From the NCBI RefSeq assembly GCF_001839655.2, contig NZ_CP056087.1:310001-374000 (forward strand): DNA of 64,000 nt, written 5' to 3'. The notes under the pieces were generated by a model. The model worked only from the letters and a program-made list of their open reading frames with translations, had not been told where the DNA came from and did not search any database. The translations under genes were made by a program, and so were the position numbers. The DNA is from Pseudomonas argentinensis (GTDB lineage Bacteria > Pseudomonadota > Gammaproteobacteria > Pseudomonadales > Pseudomonadaceae). Positions 54,422 to 64,000 of the stretch are shown one piece after another. The first letter of the stretch is position 1; every line of letters begins with the position of its first letter.

Positions 54422-55498
54422 TCAGCGTTCGAGGCGATGGCGTTTTACGAAGGCGCGGTCGAAGTAGTCCTTGCAGCGCCCGTAGAGCTGCCCACCCCCG
54501 CTCCACTGGTGCCAACCCAGCAGGGCGCCGCCATCGCCACTGGCCAGCAGCAGGGGGCGTTGGCCGTGCGCCTTGTAGTCACGCAGCGCGCCGCCGCGCA
54601 GGGCCGCAGCCAGGTTGGCGGCGAGCACCGGCACCTGGCGCATCGAGTACAGGCCGCTCTTGCGCACCCCGGGCAGGCTGGCGCAGTCGCCGACAGCGAA
54701 CACCTGGGGGTGGGAATGGCTTTGCAGCGTGGGGGCGATGTGCACGAAGCCGTCGCCGTCGCAGCTCAGGCCGCTGGTGGCGATCCACGGCAGCGCCTGG
54801 GCGCCGCTGGCCAGCAGCAGGCGGCCACCGTGCCACACCGGGGCCTCACCGCTGATCAGGCAGTTGCCGTCGATACGGCTGATCGGGCAGTGCTCGCGCA
54901 CCTGCACGCGGCGCATGCGCAGGTGCCCCCAGGCGCGCATGCGCAAACCGGCGCAGTGACCGGCCAGCAGCGGCTCACCGCAGAACAGCGCCAGCTGCGG
55001 CACCTGATCGGCGAGCGCCAGGGCCATTTCCACGCCCGCCACACCGCCACCGAGAATGGCCAGGGGTTGCGGGTCGCGCTGCCAGGCCTGCCAGCCGCTG
55101 ATGAACTGATCGACCGGCTTCACCGCCAGCACGTCCAGGCCCTCGCCTTCACGCGGCGGGCAGGCAACCCGGTCGCCGACGTTGAGCGACAGCCAGTTGC
55201 CCTGCAGCACGCAGCCATCGGCCAGGGTCAGCTGGCGCGTGGCGGCGTCCAGCGTGACGACGGGCGCGACGATCAGCTCGACCTGCGCTGCCTGGCACAG
55301 TGCGCGCAAGCCGATCTGGCAATCCTCGGGGGAGTAACGACCACCGACCAGCCCGGGCAGCATGCCGGCGTGCCAGGTGTGCTCGGCACCCGCCACCAGG
55401 GCGATACGACCCCCCGGCCGCTCGATCAGCGCCCAACGCCGCAGAACCCCGAGATGGGCCGGGCCTGCGCCTACCAGCAACAGATCGTGGTCAATCAT
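54422..55498 (-). CDS. FAD/NAD(P)-dependent oxidoreductase (NDH-2-like, SelD-associated type)
   Basis: This is a 358-residue pyridine-nucleotide oxidoreductase fold. It has FAD-binding DLLLVGAGPAHLGVLRRW near the start, WHAGMLPGLVGGRYSPEDCQI, NAD-binding LAILGGGVAGVEMALALA (about 148-165) and the second FAD motif VFAVGDCASLPG (about 275). This arrangement matches the stand-alone form of the oxidoreductase domain that is often fused to SelD. No selenophosphate synthase part follows here. The ATG at 55498 has AAGGAT upstream. It is not clearly part of a neighbouring operon. Confidence 0.78.
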   Translation of the reverse strand: MIDHDLLLVGAGPAHLGVLRRWALIERPGGRIALVAGAEHTWHAGMLPGLVGGRYSPEDCQIGLRALCQAAQVELIVAPVVTLDAATRQLTLADGCVLQGNWLSLNVGDRVACPPREGEGLDVLAVKPVDQFISGWQAWQRDPQPLAILGGGVAGVEMALALADQVPQLALFCGEPLLAGHCAGLRMRAWGHLRMRRVQVREHCPISRIDGNCLISGEAPVWHGGRLLLASGAQALPWIATSGLSCDGDGFVHIAPTLQSHSHPQVFAVGDCASLPGVRKSGLYSMRQVPVLAANLAAALRGGALRDYKAHGQRPLLLASGDGGALLGWHQWSGGGQLYGRCKDYFDRAFVKRHRLER

Positions 55499-55760
55499 CT
55501 ACACCGATATCCTTGAGAGCCTGGGAGCGACGTGCAGCCACCTCGGGCAATGCACCGCAAGCTTTGACCCAAACAGGCGCGCAATGATCCCGCCCACGAC
55601 GGGTTGATGGAGCATGGCGGCGGCAGGCCGTTTCGAGCAAGAGAAGAGACGCTTGCGGCGGCCTTTCGGCACATTTTTCCTGCAGCCATTACGCGCCGCA
55701 GGTCGCCGCGGCCCGGTCGAGCGCTGCAGCGTCCGGGCTACAGGGGCGGTATAAATCGCA

Positions 55761-55791
55761 GGCAAAAAAAGACCCGCCGAAGCGGGTCTTT
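55761..55791 (-). terminator. Terminator after gabT
   Basis: AAAGACCCGC and GCGGGTCTTT pair around CGAA (read here on plus). On the minus strand the stem is followed by seven T, 14 bases past the gabT stop. Confidence 0.92.
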
Positions 55792-55804
55792 GCAACGGCG
55801 TGGC

Positions 55805-57085
55805 TTACGCCAGCTCGTCGAAGCATTCGGCCACGATGGCGATGCCTTTTTCCAGCTGGGCGTCCGGAATGGTCACCGGCATCAGGAAGCGCACCACGTT
55901 GTAGTAGGTGCCGCACGACAGCAGGATCAGACCCTTCTCGCGCGCCTTGGCGACGATCTTGCCGGTCAGTTCGGCAGCCGGCTTGCTGTGGTCGCCGCCC
56001 TCGAACAGCTCGATGGCGACCATCGAACCCAGGCCGCGCACGTCGCCGATCACCTTGTGCTTGGCAGCGATGTCACGCAGGCCCGCCTTCAGCTTCTCGC
56101 CAACGGCGTTGGAGCGATCCAGCAGCTTCTCTTCGTCGAATACCTTCAGCACGGCCAGGGCCGCGGCGCAGGCGATCGGGCTGCCGGCATAGGTGCCGCC
56201 CAGGCCACCGGGGGCAATCTTGTCCATGATCTCGGCCTTGCCGCTGACACCGGAGATCGGGAAGCCGCCGCCGACGGACTTGGCGAAGGTGGTCAGGTCC
56301 GGCACCACGCCCAGTTGTTCGGTGGCGAAGAAGGTGCCGGTACGGCCAGCACCGGTCTGCACTTCGTCAGCGATCAGCAGGATGCCGTGCTGGTCGCACA
56401 GGGCACGCAGGCGTTGCATGAAGGCTGGCGAGTTGACGTAGAAACCACCTTCGCCCTGCACCGGCTCGATGATGATCGCGGCGATGTCCTGGGGCTGGGC
56501 ATCGTTCTTGAAGATGCGCTCGATGCTGGCGATGGATTCGTCTTCGCTCACGCCATGCAGCTCGCACGGCGCGATGGCGCGGTACACGCCAGCGGGCATC
56601 AGGCCCATGCCGGCGGAGTACGGCACCACCTTGCCGGTCAGCGACAGGGTCATCATGGTGCGGCCGTGGTAGGCGCCGGTGAAGGCGATCACGCCGGCAC
56701 GACCAGTGGCGGCGCGGGCGATCTTCACGGCGTTCTCGACGGCTTCGGAGCCCGAGGTGACCAGCAGGGTCTTCTTGGCGAAGTCGCCCGGTACGCGCTT
56801 GGCGATTTCCTCGCACAGCTCGATGTAGGGCTCGTAGGCCAGCACCTGGAAGCAGGTGTGGGTCAGCTTGGTCAGCTGTTCCTGAACGGCGGCAACCACT
56901 TTCGGGTGCAGGTGGCCGGTGTTGAGCACGGCGATACCACCGGCGAAGTCGATGTACTCGCGGCCTTCGACGTCCCACACGGTGGCGTTCTCGGCGCGCT
57001 CGGCGACGATCGGGTGGATCTGGCCGACACCACGCGGTACGGCGGCTTGGCGGCGTTGCAGCAGGGATTCGTTGGTCTTGCTCAT
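55805..57085 (-). CDS. gabT: 4-aminobutyrate aminotransferase
   Basis: GabT converts GABA and 2-oxoglutarate to succinate semialdehyde and glutamate using PLP. The 426-residue protein has the class III aminotransferase blocks GREYIDFAGGIAVLNTGHLHP, TSGSEAVENAVKIAR, TGAYHGRTMM, LLIADEVQTGAGRTGTFFA and the PLP lysine in TTFAKSVGGGFPISG. The ATG at 57085 follows GAGGAAG. It lies downstream of gabD, separated by about 260 bases with a palindromic element, and ends at a good terminator. Confidence 0.95.
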   Translation of the reverse strand: MSKTNESLLQRRQAAVPRGVGQIHPIVAERAENATVWDVEGREYIDFAGGIAVLNTGHLHPKVVAAVQEQLTKLTHTCFQVLAYEPYIELCEEIAKRVPGDFAKKTLLVTSGSEAVENAVKIARAATGRAGVIAFTGAYHGRTMMTLSLTGKVVPYSAGMGLMPAGVYRAIAPCELHGVSEDESIASIERIFKNDAQPQDIAAIIIEPVQGEGGFYVNSPAFMQRLRALCDQHGILLIADEVQTGAGRTGTFFATEQLGVVPDLTTFAKSVGGGFPISGVSGKAEIMDKIAPGGLGGTYAGSPIACAAALAVLKVFDEEKLLDRSNAVGEKLKAGLRDIAAKHKVIGDVRGLGSMVAIELFEGGDHSKPAAELTGKIVAKAREKGLILLSCGTYYNVVRFLMPVTIPDAQLEKGIAIVAECFDELA

Positions 57086-57219
57086 GGCTTCCTCATTCAC
57101 CGCTCATCGTCGGTGTGGTTCAAGGATGAAATGACCGGGTCAGCGCCGTCGCAGCATACGATGATCGACTGCAACACTCGCCCCGATCACAGGGACTATT
57201 TTTGCTTTCACGCACTATC

Positions 57220-57340
57220 GGAGCGTAGCGAGCGAAGGTCAGGCAAGGCGGCGGGGTCGGGAAAAAGCGGAGTTGGCTGTTGCCAATGAGCATTTTTCCC
57301 GGCCCCGCCAACGCAGCATCACCGAAGCGCAGTAGCGACT
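57220..57340 (-). repeat. Palindromic intergenic element, copy B
   Basis: This roughly 120-base element begins three bases past the gabD stop on the minus strand. Read on that strand it carries CTGCGTT, ATGCTCATT, AACTCCGCTT and GCCTTG in the same order as copy A, while the stem sequences between them differ yet still pair (GGCGGGGCCGGGAAAA against TTTTCCCGACCCCGCC, TTGGC against GCCAA). Confidence 0.78.
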
Positions 57341-57342
57341 AC

Positions 57343-58791
57343 CTAGATGCTCAGGCAGAGGTACTTGATTTCCAGATAATCCTCGATGCCGTACTTGGAG
57401 CCTTCACGGCCCAGGCCCGAGGCCTTGATGCCGCCGAACGGCGCCACTTCGTTGGAGATCAGACCGGTGTTGATGCCGACCATACCGTATTCCAGCGCCT
57501 CGGCCACGCGGAATACGCGGGAGAGGTCGCGGGCGTAGAAGTAGGAGGCCAGGCCGAACTCGGTGTCGTTGGCCATGGCGATCACTTCGGCCTCGTCCTT
57601 GAAACGGAACAGCGGTGCCAGCGGGCCGAAGGTTTCGTCCTTGGAGACCAGCGCGTTCTTCGGCACGTCGCCCAGAATGGTCGGTTCGAAGAAGGTGCCG
57701 CCCAGGGCGTGGGTCTTGCCACCGGAGAGGATCTTGGCGCCTTTGGAAACGGCGTCCTCGATGTGCTCCTTGACCTTGGCCACGGCCTTCTCGTCGATCA
57801 GCGGGCCGGTGGTGGTGCCGTCTTCCAGGCCATTGCCGATCTTCAGTTTCTCGACCGCGACCTTGAGCTTCTCGGCGAAGGCATCGTAGACGCCATCCTG
57901 CACGTAGATGCGGTTGGCGCACACGCAGGTCTGACCGTTGTTGCGGTACTTGGAGATGATCGCGCCTTCGATGGCCTTGTCCAGGTCGGCATCGTCGAAC
58001 ACGATGAAGGGCGCGTTGCCGCCCAGCTCCAGGGATACCTTCTTGATATCCTGGGCGCATTCGGCCATCAGCTGGCGACCGATCTCGGTGGAGCCGGTGA
58101 ACGACAGCTTGCGCACGATCGGGTTGCCGGTCAGCTCGCCGCCCACTTCACCGGCGCTGCCGGTCACCACGCTGAACACGCCAGCCGGGATGCCGGCACG
58201 GGTGGCCAGCTCGGCCAGGGCCAGGGCGGAGTAAGGGGTCTGCGAAGCTGGCTTGAGCACCATGGTGCAGCCAGCGGCCAGCGCCGGGCCGGCCTTGCGG
58301 GTGATCATCGCCGCCGGGAAGTTCCACGGGGTGATGGCCGCGGTGACGCCGATCGGCTGCTTGATGACGATCAGGCGCTTGTCAGCCTGGTGGCCCGGAA
58401 TGGTGTCGCCGTACACGCGCTTGGCTTCTTCGGCGAACCACTCGATGAACGAGGCAGCGTAGGCGATCTCGCCCTTGGCTTCGGCCAGCGGCTTGCCCTG
58501 CTCGATGGTCATCAGGCGCGCCAGGTCGTCCTGGTTCTCCAGCATCAGCTCGTACCAGCGACGCAGCTTGGCGGAACGCTCCTTGGCGGTCAGTGCACGC
58601 CAGGCCGGCAGCGCCTTGTCGGCCGCTTCGATGGCACGACGGGTTTCGGCGGCGCCCATCTTCGGCACGCTGCCGATCACTTCACCGGTGGCCGGGTTGG
58701 TCACCTTGATGGTCTGGCCGCTGTCGGCATCAGCCCAGGCGCCGTTGATGAAAGCCTGCTGGCGGAACAGTTGCGCGTCTTTCAGTTGCAT
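57343..58791 (-). CDS. gabD: NADP-dependent succinate-semialdehyde dehydrogenase
   Basis: GabD oxidises succinate semialdehyde to succinate and feeds GABA carbon into the TCA cycle. The 482-residue aldehyde dehydrogenase has ITPWNFPAAMITRKAGPALAAG, SFTGSTEIGRQLM, the general base Glu in LELGGNAPFIVF, and catalytic Cys in NNGQTCVCANRIYV. The C-terminal GFGGIK-like block reads PFGGIKASGLGREGSKYGIEDY. The ATG at 58791 has AGAGGAGATC upstream. It is the first gene of a gabDT set. An upstream palindrome at 58938-58953 may be an operator. Confidence 0.94.
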   Translation of the reverse strand: MQLKDAQLFRQQAFINGAWADADSGQTIKVTNPATGEVIGSVPKMGAAETRRAIEAADKALPAWRALTAKERSAKLRRWYELMLENQDDLARLMTIEQGKPLAEAKGEIAYAASFIEWFAEEAKRVYGDTIPGHQADKRLIVIKQPIGVTAAITPWNFPAAMITRKAGPALAAGCTMVLKPASQTPYSALALAELATRAGIPAGVFSVVTGSAGEVGGELTGNPIVRKLSFTGSTEIGRQLMAECAQDIKKVSLELGGNAPFIVFDDADLDKAIEGAIISKYRNNGQTCVCANRIYVQDGVYDAFAEKLKVAVEKLKIGNGLEDGTTTGPLIDEKAVAKVKEHIEDAVSKGAKILSGGKTHALGGTFFEPTILGDVPKNALVSKDETFGPLAPLFRFKDEAEVIAMANDTEFGLASYFYARDLSRVFRVAEALEYGMVGINTGLISNEVAPFGGIKASGLGREGSKYGIEDYLEIKYLCLSI

Positions 58792-59092
58792 GGCGATCTC
58801 CTCTATCCCGGCACCATGGCGCCGGGAGATGACGAAAGAAGCTGGGAGCGAACCCAGGTAGGGTAGAGCGACAGATTAGCCACTGCCTGGCAGTTCGAAC
58901 GGCGTGTAACCGGGAGCTCAGCCTGGTAAACACCGACGTTTGAAATATCAAACAGATCCTAAGATCAGCTCGCCAAAAGGGCAATAGGCTGTTCGAGAAA
59001 ATTAACAGCCCCAGATGGATGGAAGTCGAGCCGGCTTTTCTTATAGCCCAAACCCGCTGCTAAGGCCCACCAAACGAGCCTCTCGCGCAGCA
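58792..59092. other. Intergenic region between gabD and tRNA-Arg
   Basis: About 300 bases hold the gabD control region (palindromes at 58883 and 58938). I see no gene in either direction. Confidence 0.5.
58938..58953. promoter_or_regulatory. Palindrome upstream of gabD, possible operator
   Basis: GTTTGA-AATA-TCAAAC is a perfect inverted repeat about 150 bases before gabD, in an A/T-rich patch. A second small palindrome, CTGCC-T-GGCAG, lies at 58883-58893. Either could bind a regulator of GABA use; this is inference only. Confidence 0.4.
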
Positions 59093-59121
59093 TGGACGCA
59101 CGCCAGCGACACGCGTATGAT
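59093..59121 (+). promoter_or_regulatory. Likely tRNA-Arg promoter
   Basis: TGGACG (59093-59098) and TATGAT (59116-59121) are spaced by 17 bases and followed by a G/C-rich stretch before the tRNA. That discriminator type is typical of stringently controlled stable-RNA promoters. Confidence 0.55.
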
Positions 59122-59134
59122 GGCGCCCCGCAAC

Positions 59135-59211
59135 GCACTCGTAGCTCAGCTGGATAGAGTACTGCCCTCCGAAGGCAGGGGTCGTGGGTTCGAATCCCGC
59201 CGAGTGCGCCA
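59135..59211 (+). tRNA. tRNA-Arg (anticodon CCG, reads CGG)
   Basis: The 77-base gene folds as a standard cloverleaf. The acceptor arm pairs GCACTCG with CGAGTGC, the D-arm is AGCTCAGCTGGATAGAGT, and the anticodon stem is CTGCC/GGCAG with loop CTCCGAA, giving anticodon CCG. The T-arm is GTGGGTTCGAATCCCGC. The CCA end is encoded. Confidence 0.97.
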
Positions 59212-59258
59212 GATCGCTGCTTTCCCTTCACCCGAGAGGCGATGAGAAAGCACACACG

Positions 59259-59285
59259 AAGCCCGCCATGTGCGGGCTTTGCCGT
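59259..59285 (+). terminator. Terminator after tRNA-Arg
   Basis: AAGCCCGC and GCGGGCTT pair around a five-base loop, followed by a short T-run, about 48 bases past the tRNA. Confidence 0.75.
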
Positions 59286-59554
59286 TTCTGGCGCTTGCTC
59301 CTTTGTTGCTCTGAATCGTTATGAGGCACTTGCCTCAGCGTTTGGGCCACCCTTGCACCACTGCGTCCGATGCAGTGCTTACGCCTGTGCATATCGGGTC
59401 GAAGCAGTTGCCTGATGACCAGGCAAGGAGGCGAATCCCTCGTCGCTTCTGCCATGCCCTCTACCGAAAGCCTGTGGTCAATCAATCGAAACCGCGATCC
59501 ATTTGTGGGTGTCCACTGCATCACTATCGACTCTACCCACTCAGGATGCTCAGC
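59286..59554. other. Gap between tRNA terminator and DUF1206 gene
   Basis: About 270 bases with no supported gene. The plus-strand frame that runs through here to the DUF1206 gene has no homologous N-terminus and no ribosome site at its first start. Confidence 0.45.
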
Positions 59555-60385
59555 ATGTACAACCCGGCCATTCACGCCAAAGGCGAACTCTCCCGAGGCG
59601 TCGTCTGGCTCGCTCGGACTGGCTATGCGGCGCGTGGCGTGGTGTACCTGATCATCGGTACCTTTGCGCTGCTCGCCGCCAGAGGGAGCGGTGACACGGT
59701 CGGCACCAAAGGCGCCATTTCGCAGCTGATGGGGCAACCATTCGGCGAAACGCTGCTGTGGATCATGGTGGTCGGGCTTGTCGCCTATGCCGCCTGGCGG
59801 CTGACCCAGGCCGTCACCGACCCGGAAGACCACGGCACCGACGCCAAGGGGCTCGCCGCGCGTGCAGGCCTTGTCGGCAGCGCCATCAGTTACAGCCTGC
59901 TGACCCTGTTCACACTGGGCCTGCTGGGCAGCTCGCTCGGCGAGTCCTCCGGGGGTGGCAGTGGCGGCGAAGACTTCCTCTCCGGCATCCTGGGCTGGAA
60001 GTATTCAAACTATCTGGTCTACCTGGTCGCGCTGGTGCCCTTGGGCGTCGGTATCGCCCATATCATCAAGGGCTGGAAAGCCAAGTTCGAAAAGTACTTC
60101 TCGGCCTCGGACGAGGTCATGCGTTGGGTAACGCCCATTTCCAAAGCAGGCCTCATCGCCCGCGGCGTTTCCTTTCTCGTGGTGGCCGGCATGCTGTTCA
60201 GCGGCGGTACCCGTTACCAACCCACGTCTCCACCGGGCCTCGAGGACGCGCTGCACGCATTGCAATCCTTGCCCTTCGGCACCTTTTGGCTGGGCTTGAT
60301 TGGCGCGGGCTTGATCGCCTTCGCGCTCTACAGTTTTGCCGAAGCGATCTGGCGGCGTATCGACACGGCGGCGGTCTTTGATTGA
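59555..60385 (+). CDS. DUF1206 membrane protein
   Basis: This 276-residue inner-membrane protein has three repeats of a two-helix unit, the hallmark of DUF1206. Each repeat opens with a similar phrase: WLARTGYAARGVVYLIIGTF, AARAGLVGSAISYSLLTLFT and ISKAGLIARGVSFLVVAGML. The second helix of each unit ends in a basic turn (for example AHIIKGWKAKFEKYF). A glycine-rich loop (GESSGGGSGGED) separates repeats two and three. The function of the family is not known. The ATG at 59555 is preferred because the family repeat starts soon after it. Confidence 0.85.
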   Translation: MYNPAIHAKGELSRGVVWLARTGYAARGVVYLIIGTFALLAARGSGDTVGTKGAISQLMGQPFGETLLWIMVVGLVAYAAWRLTQAVTDPEDHGTDAKGLAARAGLVGSAISYSLLTLFTLGLLGSSLGESSGGGSGGEDFLSGILGWKYSNYLVYLVALVPLGVGIAHIIKGWKAKFEKYFSASDEVMRWVTPISKAGLIARGVSFLVVAGMLFSGGTRYQPTSPPGLEDALHALQSLPFGTFWLGLIGAGLIAFALYSFAEAIWRRIDTAAVFD

Positions 60386-60771
60386 AGCCTCGCGCCCCAG
60401 AAAAGCGTCGGTATCCTGTTTTGTTTGGCGAACAGTGTCGGTAAGAATGCCAGGCAGCAAATCCCGCTATAAATGGGCTCTGTTGCTCTCGAGTAGGTAA
60501 GTCCAGGCATCACTATGCCCGGCTTTGCGACATGTTCCGTATGCAAGGCAGGCAGGTATTGAACTAGCCAGTCCCTGGGTATACGCCTTCAGCTGATACA
60601 AGCTACGAGCCATACGCAGATCCGTAGGGTGGAAGACGCTTCATCCTTCCACCACTATGTCGCTGCGGTGCACAGGCCCCTACGAGTCGGCCCGTAGCTG
60701 GTTTGAGCGCAGCCATACAGGGGGACATGCGAATCGCCTTTGTGGATCCGGTTTTCCCGCTCTGAAAAGAC
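60386..60771. other. Intergenic stretch between DUF1206 and rRNA terminator
   Basis: About 390 bases have no supported gene. Two small hairpins occur: CCAGGCAT/ATGCCCGG around 60503-60522, and GGTGGAAG/CTTCCACC at 60628-60653, which resembles a short palindrome common in Pseudomonas intergenic DNA. Confidence 0.5.
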
Positions 60772-60805
60772 GAAACCCCAGATCTCTGTCGAGACCTGGG
60801 GTTTC
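60772..60805 (-). terminator. rRNA operon terminator
   Basis: GAAACCCCAG and CTGGGGTTTC pair perfectly with inner GTCTC/GAGAT pairing, just past the 5S gene on the minus strand. Confidence 0.88.
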
Positions 60806-60811
60806 TTATAG

Positions 60812-60931
60812 AAGCTTGACGATGACCTACTCTCACATGGAGAAGCTCCACACTACCATCGGCGATGCGTCGTTTCACTACTGAGTTCGGGATGGGATCA
60901 GGTGGTTCCAACGCTCTATGGTCGTCAAGCA
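60812..60931 (-). rRNA. rrf: 5S rRNA
   Basis: On the minus strand the sequence starts TGCTTGACGACCATAGAGCG and contains the conserved CCGAACTCAG and the closing GTCATCGTCAAGC that pairs with the start. Length is about 120 bases, as in Pseudomonas. Confidence 0.95.
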
Positions 60932-61067
60932 AACTGGTTGCTGCTTCGGGTTTAGCCGCTGCAGCGAATTGGGTATGTGATATCGGTTGGTAGTGCGTGT
61001 TCTCGCAAATTTTCGGCATTACTGTCGACTTCAACCGTCTAACAGCCAAATTGTTTGGGTGTTATAT
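60932..61067 (-). other. 23S-5S internal transcribed spacer
   Basis: These 136 bases separate the two rRNA genes and contain no tRNA. Confidence 0.85.
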
Positions 61068-63957
<2,890 letters not shown>

Positions 63958-64000
63958 ATATAACCCCAAGCAATCTGGTTACTGTCTATAACGTGAAGAC
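63958..64000 (-). other. Start of the 16S-23S spacer, cut by the window edge
   Basis: The 43 bases upstream of the 23S 5-prime end belong to the spacer. The 16S gene and any spacer tRNAs would lie beyond the right edge. Confidence 0.8.

Noticed and set aside
55604..58866. Plus-strand open frames of 561 and 528 codons opposite gabT and gabD.
   Set aside because: Antisense shadows of two clear enzyme genes.
60603..61049. Minus-strand 148-codon frame and plus-strand 75-codon frame around the 5S gene.
   Set aside because: They overlap the rRNA terminator and 5S gene.

Overview
The window is a high-GC gammaproteobacterial chromosome segment that reads as a Pseudomonas, near but not identical to the P. 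aeruginosa lineage. The evidence is protein families and gene order: Hcp, cytochrome c4, DsbA, the diguanylate cyclase DgcH and the whole type VI secretion locus follow the P. aeruginosa arrangement (orders recalled from PAO1, not searched here), and the rRNA ends and spacer are Pseudomonas-like.

Layout. 1-5.6 kb holds the tail of an endonuclease/exonuclease/phosphatase-fold gene, an M23 peptidase, a dsbA - EEP hydrolase - dgcH operon and cytochrome c4. 5.9-36.5 kb is a complete HSI-I-type T6SS in two divergent units. The leftward unit is fha1-tssJ-tssK-tssL-tssM-tagF-pppA-ppkA-tagT-tagS-tagR-tagQ. The rightward unit is tssA-tssB-tssC-hcp-tagJ-tssE-tssF-tssG-clpV-vgrG. 36.6-40.9 kb is an effector cassette: a possible 24-codon leader ORF, a 1317-residue PAAR-Rhs polymorphic toxin and a tiny two-helix membrane protein that is its likely immunity partner. 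40.9-43.4 kb has a gutted CbrC-family pseudogene, two unrecognised membrane proteins and a HAD phosphatase. 43.4-49.3 kb is housekeeping: two DUF1161 proteins, a lipoprotein aminopeptidase, a small lipoprotein, OsmC, a luciferase-like monooxygenase, dodecin and a xanthine permease. 49.5-58.8 kb is mainly polyamine/GABA catabolism (gamma-glutamylpolyamine oxidase and synthetase, GabT, GabD), with a chemoreceptor and an NDH-2-like flavoprotein inserted. 59.1-64 kb has tRNA-Arg(CCG), a DUF1206 membrane protein and the 5S and 23S genes of a leftward rRNA operon whose 16S lies beyond the right edge.

How the genes work together. TagQRST probably sense envelope stress or neighbour attack and activate the kinase PpkA. 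PpkA phosphorylates Fha1 to license TssJLM-TssK baseplate and sheath assembly, and PppA reverses this. ClpV recycles the TssBC sheath. The VgrG tip would carry the PAAR-Rhs protein, whose cleaved 145-residue C-terminus is the toxin.

The most notable points are the Rhs toxin/immunity cassette in the slot after vgrG, a possible leader ORF whose stop overlaps the Rhs start, regulatory-looking sequence in the divergent fha1-tssA region, hairpins bracketing hcp, and two diverged copies of a covarying hairpin element, each directly after a stop codon.
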